Assembly: GCA_963082875.1 (NCBI GenBank)
Contig: OY720098.1
Location: forward strand, 2,666,001 to 2,730,000
From: Corella eumyota
Lineage: Eukaryota > Chordata > Ascidiacea > Phlebobranchia > Corellidae
Reading direction: 5' to 3'
DNA: 64,000 nucleotides
Shown here: positions 52,866-64,000 of the stretch, one piece after another
Layout of the letters: every line of letters starts with the position of its first letter
How positions within the stretch are numbered: position 1 is the first letter of the stretch
The notes under the pieces: generated by a model
Told to the model about the DNA's origin: nothing
The model's database searches: none
The model's input: the letters and a program-made list of their open reading frames with translations, nothing else
Position numbers and translations under genes: made by a program

Positions 52866-55800
52866 ATGAATATTTTCATGTCCGCTTTTTTCTCGAAGAA
52901 TTGTGCCACGTATATTCGCCGAATTTCTCATATTCAATCAGTTTTAACTTCGTCAAGTAACCTGTCGACAGCAAACGTGGAAATGACTTACGAAATTGAA
53001 GAACGTGGCACCCCAAACACTCTCGGATATCGAATATTTTACAGTAAGTAGATAAACGTTATAGTCAAAAATAATGTAGTTTATTTTTGCACTTTAGGTT
53101 TTTTTGTTAATGTGGTTTTATATTTTTAGAAAAGGATGGACAATATATTTCCCCATTTCATGACATTCCATGGCTTGCATCAGAGAAGGTAGGGCTGTTT
53201 AATATTATTTTTTCTAACAAAATTAAGATTAACATATGTATATATATATATTTTTTTTTTTATATGTACTCATCTTTGATCTGTTGATGTCACTGATGTA
53301 GAAAGGTTGACTTCACGACCTAAACATAGAGTAACATCAGTCACCCTGACCCAGTATAAAGTTGCTTTTGGCAGTTAAGATATTATTGATTGTAATTGCC
53401 TGGTAATAATGCTGCTAATTAAGTGCTGGCTCAGCAGGAGTTCATACTGTTTATAGCACCCTTACTTAAGGAAGGGAGCTTGAGATCAGTGGGGATTGAA
53501 CTTGGGACTTCATGTAGTGAAGCCTAATGTTCTGACCACTACACCCCACACGGCCAGTACAAAAAGTAAAACCTACACAGCAAACTATTATTTTATTTTA
53601 ATTTTTATTATCTTATTTTTTTTAGAAAACTTACAATATGGTTGTAGAAGTACCCAGATGGACGAACCACAAAATGGAAATTGCCACAAAAGATCCCTTA
53701 AACCCAATCAAACAAGATATCAAAAAAGGAAAACTAAGATTTGTAGCGAATACTTACCCATACAAGGGTTATATTTGGAACTATGGAGCCATTCCACAAG
53801 TATGTAACCTTAATTTTTAATTTAAAAATATTAAGTAAAAATACATTTAGAGTATTCTATATATATATACAGTATCATAAAAATTAATTATTGTATTACT
53901 TTTTTTAAATTTATCAGTAAAATAATATCTTTAAACATATTTAATTCTAGTATTGTTTTTTTTTATAAAATAATAAGTAGGCTGGATCTTATGTAGAAGG
54001 AAACGGCAAAAAAACACAGCTGTAATTTATAAGGTTAATTATATACCTCACCTCACCCCTATTTTAATTTTTGAAATATTGGGTGAAGTTTAATTAACCA
54101 AATTTCATACAAGGTATTCCTAGGCATTGGCCATACAAAAAACCTGATTTTTTTATGCTTATGCATAAGATCCAGTAGGCTTACTTTGAACATTGTCTTT
54201 AGTATATATGTGTAACTACCGGTTAGTTAAAAATGTTTTGAATTATTGATAATAAATTTTTTTATAAAATGTTTAATTTTAGACATGGGAAAACCCTGCC
54301 CACACTGACCCAAACACAAAGCAAACTGGGGATAATGATCCGATTGATGTTTGTGAAATTGGATCAAGAGTTTGTAAAAGAGGAGATGTGATTGAGGTAA
54401 AATTTCAACTTTTCTAGAAAATAGGTTAAAAATCTTGGCCATTTTATCTATTTTAAACTTGTTGTTATATTAAATTCTACATGTTAGCTGCTTTAGCCTT
54501 AAGCCAAATGTGCATCTATAAAATAAGTGTATAACTGATAAAAAAACTTTTACTTTTAAAAATAAAAGGCAACCTTCATATAATTTTAAGCATATTACTT
54601 GGTACTTTAATCTATAATTTTGTTTGTTTAATCTCAAAGGCTTAACTAAAGCGTTAAAGTAATTAATAATTAGCAAATCCCCTAAACAAGTATTGGTTTT
54701 AAACCTAGTTGAGGTAATATATTTAATTAATCTTCAATTTTATTTGCTTAAGTGTATTCTACCTTGAGGCTATTGATGCAAGGGCAGATTTTAATCTCTA
54801 CTTTATATTCTTAACTTATTAAGCTTATACTTTTATTAATAAAATATTCGTAACCCAATACTTTGTTAAATTGCTTATTTATTTAGTTTTAATGTATATC
54901 TTAAAAATATTAAATTAAGAACACCAACTGCATTTTTTCATCTAAATTTTTTAACTATTTTAACTTAAATTTTAAATTTAAAAACTTAAATTTTTTTACA
55001 TCGAAAAATTTGTAGTAGTCCATGCCTATTTTATATTGTTTTTAAGTAGGCACTTATTAAATTAAATAACACCAGAGGTTTTAAAATAATTTAACCTGCT
55101 TTATTGTTTAAAGGTTAAAGTTTTGGGGGTGTTAGCTATGATAGACGAAGGAGAGACAGATTGGAAAGTGATTGCAATCGATGTGAAAGATCCTGATGCT
55201 GATAAACTTAACGGTCAGTTACTTTATAAAGTTTTTATGTTAATAAATATGTTTTGTACATTTTTTTATTATGCTTTTTTTAATAAACTTTTTGTTATTA
55301 GTTTAGTGCTTTGTTAGTTGGAATGTTAGTTTACCAGTGCTTTTTGAAAATTTTTAACTTATTTGAAAAATTTTTGATTTATTTGACCATTGTTTGTTTT
55401 ACCTAGTGGACAGTATTAATAGTATTAAAAAGTTTAAAAGTTAATAATTAATTTTGTTGTAAAGGTTGACTGTCCAATGGCAATAATTCTTTGTCATCAG
55501 AACACTATTAAATAAAATGTTTGCTTTTATTATTTGTGCATAATTTCAAAAATATTTACTTTTATATCTTACTTTATGGAAAATTAAATTTGAAAATCAA
55601 TTTTTGTTACAGATATTGGCGATGTGGAAAAAATTAAACCCGGGTACTTAGATGATACAAGAAATTGGTTTAAAATTTACAAAGTAGCAGATGGAAAACC
55701 ACTTAATAACTTTGCATTTGATGGTGCGTTTAAAGACAAGGGTTTTGCTGAGAAAATTATTAGTGAAACTCATGGGTTTTGGGAAAGTCTTGTTAATAAC

Positions 55801-56272
55801 AAAGCTAAACATGATTTGGATATGTAAGTTTAAAAGTTTTTTGGCCTTTTTTTATTTTATTTTTTAAATTTAAGTTCTTGATTTTTCCAAAATTAATTGC
55901 ATTAAAGAATGGGCCTGTTAGAAATTGTTCTAAATTTTTTTGTGTGAATATTTTACATTTCCTAAAATTTTTTATATTTTTTTAAAGAAATAATACATCG
56001 TGTAAAGAAAGTGCATGTTTACTTGCTCAAGATGCTGCAAATAAAATCGTAGAACAAGTAAGTACAAAAAATAAATCAAACTTATTTTTATTTATATTTT
56101 TTTTTTCAATTTTTTTTTGTTTTAGCATTCAACTTTGCAGCAAGGAGAAGAGGTTACGGATCAAAAAGGTAAAAATAATTTCAACAAAATTTTTAAATAT
56201 TTTTTTTATTAAATTTTTAACTCACTTATTTTATTTTTAGCATTTTCTTGGTTTTATCTTCCTAAGGAGTGA
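52866..56272 (+). CDS. PPA: Inorganic pyrophosphatase
   Basis: Nine exons (52866-53043, 53130-53188, 53626-53799, 54283-54396, 55114-55213, 55613-55823, 55988-56057, 56126-56168, 56241-56272) join in phase to 326 residues. It hydrolyses pyrophosphate with Mg2+. Family I eukaryotic signatures are clear: [54 protein letters not shown], the metal-binding [12 protein letters not shown], and [12 protein letters not shown]. The ATG at 52866 directly follows an in-frame TAA; a second ATG lies at 52878. The first ~37 residues carry Arg and Ser but almost no acids ([16 protein letters not shown]), which fits a mitochondrial targeting sequence as in PPA2; cytosolic PPA1 lacks it. A single gene serving both compartments through the two or further ATGs is possible. 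Confidence 0.95.
53265..53555 (-). mobile_element. SINE, diverged, in pyrophosphatase intron 2
   Basis: Older copy of the tRNA-derived family on the minus strand (GACTTCACGACCTAAACATAG; head at about 53555). Confidence 0.85.
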
Positions 56273-57160
56273 GAAAAACAGCATTATATAAATTTGTGTC
56301 ATTCATTAATTAAACCCTAATTACTGTCAGTATATATTTGTACAACTTAATTTAACTTAAACAATTATGTGTTTTTGAAATGTGTATTTAAAATAATTTA
56401 CTGCTGTAGTTTTTATTCATGGTTTTAGTTCCACGGTAAATGTGATTTTTTAGAGATCAAAATCTATATAAAATACTTATCATTTCGTACACATGTGATA
56501 TATAAACGGGTATACAACAATGTTGTATTTCTTATAAGGCAATATGGATTTTGAAATATAAGTTGAATTAACAATGTCTCCAGTTAGGTGTTAGCTACGG
56601 TCAATATTTGCATAAGTATGAAAACGAACCAGCATTTTAAATATATATTAATTTGAATGTTTTCAATAAATTTTCGTATTGCAATATATATTTTGGTGCG
56701 TCTATATTTAAAATAAAATAGTATGTAAAGCTTAATTTTAAAGTAGTACAAAAAGCTATATAACTAAAAGCTTTTTTATGAAGTTTTGTATATATTGTTT
56801 ACTAAAATATAAATTAAACTACTGTATTCTTATTTCTGGCATTCTCATTGTTTTGGTAAGGCGGCTTTAGCTGTACCTTGCGTCAACTACACGAATTTAA
56901 TACTTCAAAACAAATTTATATAGTCTTAAAACAACTTTTTCATATATTTTTATATAGTTTTATTAGTTAAGGTTTATTTTTGTCTCACTTTTGACATTGG
57001 TATCAACAACAGTTCTAAATTTATATTTTGTAAATTTATAAATATTTTAACACAAATTGTAGGACTTTTTAGAAGATCTCCTAAAGATTTGGTACTTCGG
57101 TTATTTTAAGACACCCAAAAATAATTAAAAACCTATAATCGCAATAAGTCTACAATGCTT
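56273..57160. other. Pyrophosphatase 3' flank
   Basis: AT-rich; AATAAATTTTCG at about 56667 is one possible polyadenylation signal. No gene recognised. Confidence 0.45.
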
Positions 57161-57447
57161 TTTTGTATATATTATTATCCTCGATGTGGGAAAGTCGAAT
57201 GCGCGACTTAAACATAGAGTAACATCAGTTACTTTAACCCAGTCTCGAGTTGCCTGTGGCAGTTTGGGATATTATGGATTATAATTGCCCGATAATTATG
57301 CTGCTGATTAAGTGCTGACTTAGCAGTAGTTCGTACCGTTTATAGCGCCTTACTCAAGGGCGCTACAGCATGAGATCAGTGGGGATTGAACTCACGACCT
57401 CATGTGTGGTGTAGCAAGTGTTCTTATCACTACACCACGCTGCCGGT
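57161..57447 (-). mobile_element. SINE, full length, upstream of the pentraxin gene
   Basis: Well-preserved copy from the head (CCGGCAGCGTGGTGTAGTG on the minus strand, 57447) to the T-rich end at 57161. Confidence 0.95.
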
Positions 57448-57767
57448 CAAATATATTATTATTATATAATTTTAAAATTATGCACAAGTGCTCGGTTTTA
57501 TTTATTAGTTTTAGCCTTAAACGTACTTGTAGAGTTGTTCTATGGTTACATAAGCTGGCATTCGAATCTATGACGTAAAGTAATATAACTGTAGAAAAAC
57601 ATCTCACCAAGAAATGTAATGCATTGTTTCTAAGCGCAATTATACCGACAGGACGTTATCTTCTCTAGCTGCTTTTGTTCGTGACTGTAAATCACTTCCT
57701 ATCTGATCTGAAAGAAATATTTAAGATACATTTTATTAACATTAGTATTGCGTATAGTTTAAACAAA

Positions 57768-60700
57768 ATGTGGAATTTAGTTTTCCTATTTTGTTTTTGG
57801 GGTTTAACTTGCATTGTTTTGGGAATACCAGGTATGTAATAATAAATAAAAATGAATTATATTACGATAGTTTGTTTAATTTTTAAATGACGTTTAAATT
57901 ATCACTACAATTTATTAATGGTTATCTTAACAAAAAGTAGTCAAATGTTAATAAGCGGGTTTAACGTGCCTAATTTAAAAAAAATTGTCAAAAAAATGAT
58001 ACCATATCTTTTCCAGTAAAGTTGTGTTTTTAATAAATATATTGCCTCTTGGTAATATTACGCGCATGATCTAGCAATATCTTAGCTGCCACTGTGGACT
58101 ACGGTTTTATAAACAACCCTGTGATGACACCGTGATCGAAAGTTTTTACGTTACAATATTAAGCATGTATTAGTTAGAACTTTATGCTTGTAGAGGGTGT
58201 TGGGTTTGATTCCAAAGGCTTATGTCGTAACATACCCAATTAAACCGACAGCGTGGTGTAGTGGTAAGAACACTTGCTACACCACACATGAGGTCGTGGG
58301 TTCAATCCCACCTGATCTCATGCTTAGCGCCCTTTAGTAAGGCGCTATTGTAGAGTTTATATAATGTAGTTTTTGGGTTGCTATTCTTGTAGGGTCACCA
58401 TTTGTATAGTTAATTGTTATTTTAGTTTGATTGACAGAGTTTATTTTTGCTGTTGATTTATTTAAGCTACTTCGTTGAACCTTACTAATTGATTAGCTAA
58501 TTTAGACTACTTGATTGTATGTTAACAGTCACACTTTTATTAGTGAAACGGCGTAAACTTGGCGATACATGATTACCAATGCGAATAATCGCAACGATAA
58601 CTATAGGTTTAACACATAATCTTTATCTCACTGAATATTAAGCAAAATAAATTAAATATATATAGGCGATTCAATGACTCAAATTAGGGAAACAAGTGAT
58701 ATAAAAATGATAATTGATTGACAGCACATCTCGGAGTTGGTCCATAAACACATTATTCGTGTTCTCGTGAAGCTTAATGCTTCCTGGTGCTCCTTTGCTA
58801 ACCCCTGATACAGCTGTATATCTTTGGGTTAATTAGGTTCTAACAGATATCCTGATTTCCGCACCAGGCATTGCAATACAGAGTATAGTTTGTTTTCAGT
58901 TATTAGCCACGCTGATATTTTGTTTGCAGTGGCTAGCTTCACATTGTCCACACCCATAACATAAAACGTCTTTAAATGTGCCATCTCTCATATCACCCCG
59001 TATCACGTAAAGGAAATGGTTGCACAAGCAATCAATTCCACACTATAAACTGTATGAACTCCTGCTGAGCCAGAACTTAATCAGCAGAATAATTATCGGG
59101 CAATTATATTATAATATCCCAAACTGCCACAGGCAGCTCGAGACTGGGTCGGAGTAACTAACGTTACTCTATGTTTAAGTCGCGCATTCGACTTTCCCAC
59201 ATCGAGGATAAAGATATATACAAAAAAAATAAAGTCGCATTTTTTTGCATATGATGAACAATATTTAAAACTGCAAAGTCAGTGTCACTTACTCATCGAG
59301 GATAAATATATACATATAATTAGACAAAACTTTAAAAAAAATCAAGTCTTTGAATAGGGAAATTTAAAAATTTAACCGTTAAATTTTTACCACGTGTTCT
59401 ACAGGTAAAAAAAATTAGATAAAAAAAAAATTAGATTAGATATAAAGAGATTTAATTTTAAAAGTTAAATTACATTTTAATAACCTGAAATTAACTTAAT
59501 ATTTACTTATACAGTCAACAGTCACATGCAATTTTTTAAAATGATACATGTTCCAATGCATAAGTAAATAAAAAATACAATTAACTTTAAATAAGAACAC
59601 TTGGCTTTACCACATGAGGTCGTGAGTTCGATCCCCACTGATCTCATGCTGTAGCGCCCTTGAGTAAGACGCTATAAACGGTATGAACTCCTGCTGAACC
59701 AGCACTAAGTCAGCAGCATAATTATCGGGCAATTATAATTTATAATATCCCAAACTGCACAGGCAACTCAAGACTGGGTCGAAGTAACTGATGTTACTCT
59801 ATGTTTAAGTCGCTCATTCGACTTTCTCACATCGAGGATAAAAATATATACAAAAAAAAAATTAGAGCTATTTTATTCACAGAGCCCTGTCCACAAACTA
59901 CTGTGTTTGACTTTCCAAACCCCAATCAGGATACAGATTATGTTCGATGGGATGGCACGTTTCCGACTATTACATCTTTCACAATTTGCTTAGCAGTTAC
60001 ATTGGACCCAACTAGCTCTACTTCCCCACCTTTTGTTAGCTACCAAATATCAGCTCATAATGGAAATGAAATGCTTTGGATAATACTGTCTGGCAGTTTA
60101 ACTTTATTTGTTGACTCAATGACGGTTCAACGGTACACTGTTCCAGCAGATTTTTTATCAGTAGAAGTAAGACTTTTATTAAACTAAAATTTTTGTTTTT
60201 TAAAACATGTGCATTTTCGAAAAAAAACTCTTTTACAATTCAAGACTCGTCTTTGTGCAACCTATGACACGGAAAATGTTGTTACCAAACTTTTTGTCAA
60301 TGGAGAAAGTGTAGGCTTGGATTTTTCAAATCCTGATGGTGCTAGTGTTATAGATGGAGGAGGAACACTTCTTTTTGGCCAAGAACAAGACTCAGTGGAA
60401 GGGGGTTTTGATCCAGATCAATCTTTTACGTATGTTATTGAAATATTTTTGCTGTTAATTTTTTTTGATATATTTATTAATTCTCGATGACTTCACGACC
60501 AAAACATAAGGTAATGTCGGTGTACCATGACCCAAAGTAAACACAAGTAGTTTAACACGTGAATTTTTAGATTTTTGCATAAGGAGTTTTTGTTAATCAA
60601 AATATTCATGTTTTTTTTCTATGCCTGAAATGCATTTTTTAGCCTTCATGAATAAGAAAAATGAGGTAACGATCTGGTTGAATTAGTTAAACTACTTGTG

Positions 60701-63700
60701 TTTTTATACATACTTTGCCCTTACTCAGTCTCGAGTTGCCTATGGCAGTTTGGAATATTATTGATTATAATTGCCTTATAATTAATGTGCTGTTGGCTTA
60801 GCAGGAGTTTATACTGTTTATAGCTTTTAACTTAAAGGCGCAACAACATAAAAACTGTAGGGATTGAACCCAAAATGTTATGTATTGTATCTAAGTGTTT
60901 TGTTTATCACACAATGCTGCTGGTGTTTACTCAGCATAATGTGGTGCTAACCTTGAAATTTAGACAAAACCTAATAAACAAATAAACAGACTTAAACATT
61001 TTCTATAACTATTATTGTTCTAAACTTTTAGTTGCCAAAGTAGTTTATATGTATATAATTAAATTTTTTTTTTTGCGGATAAACGCATACTAAAATTAAT
61101 TTTTATTTTTTTATATTAATTCTTTTGTAGAGGCCAAATATCTGATGTGTTAATTTATGATCGTGTTTTATCAGACGATGAAATTTTTAATATATATCAC
61201 GATTGTGAATGTCCAAATGACATTACTGTAATCCCCCTTCCTGGAAGTATTTTACTAGTTGGTGGTACTGGAGATAATTTAAGAAGTTGCATGGGTATTG
61301 CTTTGCATTTTTTTTTATTAAAACTCATTAAATATACTTTAATCTACTACTTAATCAGCAGCATAATCACCGGGCAATTATAATCTTTAGTACTCAAAAC
61401 TGCCACAGGCAACTCGAGACTGGGTCGGGGTAACTAATGTTACTCTATGTTTAAGTCGTGCATTCAACTTTCCCACATCGAGGATAAAGATATATAAAAA
61501 AATAAATAAATAAATGATAAATTGTGAAAATAGCATTGACTGTTTATTTAGGGTTGATGTCATTTAATCAAAAACTAAGGAGCGACAAAAGGATATTTTT
61601 TATTACCCCAGCAGAACCTAAATCTATTCTAAAAATGCTATCTAATTCCTAAAGCATTATTAACCTAAATACGAATAAACAGTCAATAAAATTTTTTCAT
61701 TTTATATTTTTAATATTCCGCCTTTTCTTTTTTTACCTTACTTTAATTTCTGTTTCTTCATTTTCCTAAATCTGTTTCTTTATTTTTTCGTTTAACTTAT
61801 TTTTTGTTCCTTCATTGTCAGGTTTCTTCATTCATTTTCCGGTTTCTTTATTTTTCTTTTTTTCAAGTTTGGTTTCTTTATTTTCTGTTTTTTTATTTTT
61901 CATTTCCTTCCTTTTTCTGTTTCTTCATTTTTTGCTTCTTTATTTTTCGTTTCTTCATTTTCTGTTTTCTTATTTTGCAGTTTCTTCATTTTCCATTCCT
62001 TCATTTTCCTTTTCTTTAAATTGCAGTTTACATTTTTTGTTCCCTTATTTTTTAGTTCCTCATTTTCTCCTTTTTTGTTTTGCATTTCTTTATTTTTTGT
62101 TCTCTTTTTTCCGTCACTTTATTTTCTATTCCTTCATTTTCTGTTTCTTCATTTTTTGTTTCCTTATTTTCCGATCCCTTTATTTTTCATTTCTCCGCAT
62201 TCTTGCAATTTTTAGCCAATACTCGTTATAATTTACTCACGCACCACAAATGGCAGTCTTTTTTAATTTGAAGGTCTGTAAATTGAACATATATATATCA
62301 TCCGTAAGCTCTATTTTATATAGGTCATACTTGCAAAGGATGTGAAATAATTATATTTTTACAAGTACAATATTTAACATTTCTTTTTATTAAAAATGAT
62401 GTTAATAAGTAAGTGACTAAACAAAAGTATTTAAAAAACTTATTTTTATTTTTTTAGTTCCAGTAGAGTGTCCAGAACTTACTTCAGTTAATGTAAATCT
62501 GGAGTTAGGTCCACTTCCAGGAAGTGAAGATCCTTTTACTCCTGGAGAGCAGTTTATGTATAATTGCACACGAGGTGTATTGGAGGGTGGCGATATTCGA
62601 ACCTGTCAGTTTGATGGAACTTTTTCTGGGATGGAACCAACATGCAGCCGTGAGCAAATAATTTTATTTTTAAAAATGACGTTGATTATATTTAAGTTAG
62701 AGACAAGTATTTAAATATTAGAAATAAAAAAATAAAATTTGTTTTATATAAATCCTTTTTTATGTTTTATTTTTAATTTTTCAATAAATAGATTAGAAAA
62801 AATAAGAAATTAGTTAACTAAAGAATTATTTGTTTAATTAGAAAAAAAACTGTTAAAAAAGAAAAAAATATTTAAAAATAAATTAAAAATAAAATTAAAA
62901 AAGTTAATTTAAAAACTTAATCTTTTTTTAATTTTTTTAGCTGTGTGCCCTCCGAGCGATGTTTTCAATTTCCCGAACAACAACCAGGAAACTGACTACG
63001 TGGAGCTAACAAACTCACTACCTGCTCTAAGTCATTTCACTATTTGTCTTTGGGTTGAGTTTGACAATATATCTTCAACCATTAATTCTACCTTAATCAG
63101 TTATCACAATCCAGGTACTGATAATGAATTGAATTGGGGGATAAATGCAGGTGTCTTAACACTTCTTGTGAAAAACATTATAGTTCAATTATATACTATT
63201 GATAGCGGTACAATTGCATTTAATGTAAGTTTTGTTTTGTAATTTTTTGGATATATATAAACCTATTTTGTAAAATTTATACAATTTTTTTTACTCTGTT
63301 TTGGTTTTCCATCTTATGAAACTAATGTGGTATCTATTTATCTTTACAACTCTAAAGTGGTGGTGTGCTGTTGTGTACATATTTATTCTCGATGTGGAAA
63401 GGTCAACTTCACGACTTAAACATATAGTGATGTCAGTTACCACAACCTAGTCTAGAGTTGCTATAGCAGTTTGAGATATTATAGATTTATAATTGCCTAA
63501 AAAGTAAGCTATCAATAAGTGTTGACTCAGCAGAAGTTCATATTGTTTAAAGCGTCTTACTTAAAGAGCCCTACAGCATGAAGGTGGTAAGAATCGAACC
63601 CAGGACCTTATGAATTGAGGCTTAGTGGGCTGACCACTATCATTTCAATGCAAGCTAGTGATGTGCAGTGCTTTTTCTATATTAAAAACCTTTTTCAATA

Positions 63701-63896
63701 ACTTTTTATTGTAGACACACCTATGCACGACATATTCAACTGGCGGTACAACCGAGCTTTTCGTAAACGGAAACTCCGTGGCTTTTATGCAACCAACTAG
63801 CCCGAGTCCTTCAATATTTATAACTGGGGGTAGTAATTTAATTTTGGGGCAGATGCACAATTCGGCGGGTCAATTTGTTGGTGCATCAGCTTTCCA
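57768..63896 (+). CDS. Secreted pentraxin/sushi modular protein, 5' part
   Basis: Exons 57768-57831, 59883-60166, 60245-60429, 61131-61294, 62458-62649, 62941-63224 and 63715-63896 join in phase; the gene continues past the window. Exon 1 is a signal peptide (MWNLVFLFCFWGLTCIVLG). Exons 2-4 form a pentraxin-like fold (VFDFPNPNQDTDYV, LCATYDT, FVNGESV, LLFGQEQDSVEGGFDPDQSF, SDVLIYDRVLSDDEI). Exon 5 is a sushi/CCP domain with four cysteines. Exons 6-7 begin a second pentraxin (VFNFPNNNQETDYV, LCTTYSTG, LILGQMHNS) with the same intron phases as the first, so the protein was built by duplication of a three-exon module. In the second module the calcium-ligand-like QEQDS/FDPDQ stretch is replaced by QMHNSAGQF. 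Likely an extracellular recognition or matrix protein; ligands unknown. Confidence 0.85.
58244..59230 (+). mobile_element. SINE split by a younger insertion (pentraxin gene intron 1)
   Basis: The head lies at 58244-58348 and the body and A tail at 59043-59230. The two pieces continue each other exactly once the 694-bp insert and one CTAT are taken out. Confidence 0.9.
58349..59042. mobile_element. Solo LTR-like insertion inside a SINE
   Basis: The insert is 694 bp, starts TGTAGAG, ends TTCCACA (TGT...ACA), and is flanked by CTAT on both sides (58345-58348 and 59043-59046). Terminal TG/CA with a 4-bp target duplication fits a long terminal repeat left alone after its internal part was lost. 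No coding part remains; family not assignable by eye. It is younger than the SINE it interrupts. A non-autonomous DNA element is the alternative. Confidence 0.55.
59594..59862 (+). mobile_element. SINE just before pentraxin exon 2
   Basis: Near full-length family copy lacking the first few bases of the head. Its A tail ends about 20 bp before the exon 2 acceptor. Confidence 0.92.
60475..60935 (-). mobile_element. SINE interrupted by a small MITE (pentraxin gene intron 3)
   Basis: The diverged SINE tail at 60475-60538 and the body and head at 60704-60935 are read on the minus strand. The gap is filled by the element at 60539-60703. Confidence 0.8.
60539..60703. mobile_element. ~165-bp MITE nested in a SINE
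   Basis: Ends AACACAAGTAGTTTAAC and GTTAAACTACTTGTGTT are inverted repeats of about 17-18 bp. Target duplication not certain. Confidence 0.75.
61341..61515 (+). mobile_element. SINE, 5'-truncated (pentraxin gene intron 4)
   Basis: Begins at ACTTAATCAGCAGCATAATC and keeps the family tail (CTCGAGACTGGGTCG, TTTCCCACATCGAGG). Confidence 0.92.
61700..62215 (+). repeat. Pyrimidine-rich degenerate repeat tract
   Basis: About 500 bp of TTTCTTCATTTTCTG-like units (about 15-18 bp), nearly all T and C on this strand. It leaves long open frames rich in Phe and Ser, which are composition artefacts. Confidence 0.85.
63374..63645 (-). mobile_element. SINE, diverged (pentraxin gene intron 6)
   Basis: Minus-strand copy with the tail ATTCTCGATGTGGAAAGGTC and head near 63640. 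Confidence 0.85.
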
Positions 63897-64000
63897 GTAC
63901 GAGTTTTAAATATTTTATGAATATTTTTAAAGGCTTATTTCAAACTATAAAAAAATTTGTATATTTTGAAATTTTTTTTTAGCAAAATTTTAATACTGCA

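Noticed and set aside
61804-62231. Long Phe/Ser-rich open frames
   Set aside because: Produced by the pyrimidine-rich repeat; no start context, conserved motif or splice support.

Overview
The window reads as an AT-rich, intron-dense invertebrate chordate genome, almost certainly a tunicate close to Ciona. The reasons are short spliced genes with chordate-type products, a Gla-domain receptor tyrosine kinase of the kind I recall being described from Ciona, and many copies of one tRNA-derived SINE. All gene models were built by hand from open frames, splice signals and matching intron phases; nothing was run against a database.

Layout. 1-2870 is the 3' end of an FNBP4-like WW-domain gene (+). 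3295-10371 is a complete-looking Mutator-like DNA transposon (MULE) with identical 172-bp terminal inverted repeats and a perfect 9-bp target duplication. It carries a spliced DDE/SWIM transposase and a Ulp1-protease/PHD reading frame on the minus strand. A second, converging five-exon gene lies on the plus strand, and an 81-bp tandem array sits between them. 10537-20715 is a 21-exon LRRCC1 gene (centrosomal LRR/coiled-coil protein, +) whose largest intron holds an antisense, internally deleted acyl-CoA synthetase pseudogene. 21838-23810 is a seven-exon RHBDL2-like rhomboid protease gene (-).

24283-36915 is a gene-poor block bracketed by inverted copies of one repeat family. It holds a 168-bp tandem array, a 3.2-kb imperfect foldback, a row of repeated exon-like cassettes and a 1.3-kb minisatellite with a ~27-bp unit. 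37216-39300 contains recent tandem duplications. 39373-44755 carries two tandem copies of a kinase-only relative of the next gene; the second copy lacks the ATP-loop exon. 46507-51687 encodes a Gla-transmembrane-tyrosine kinase receptor. 52866-56272 is an inorganic pyrophosphatase with a possible mitochondrial leader. 57768 to the window end is a secreted pentraxin/sushi modular protein that continues past the edge.

The genes do not form a pathway, except that the kinase copies at 39-45 kb and the Gla-receptor kinase are evident paralogues. The most unusual object is the MULE. Its two-gene convergent architecture recalls maize MuDR, and its transposase appears to be linked to a Ulp1-PHD tail across a run of ten A residues. 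The second most unusual is the bracketed 24-37 kb block of structured repeats.
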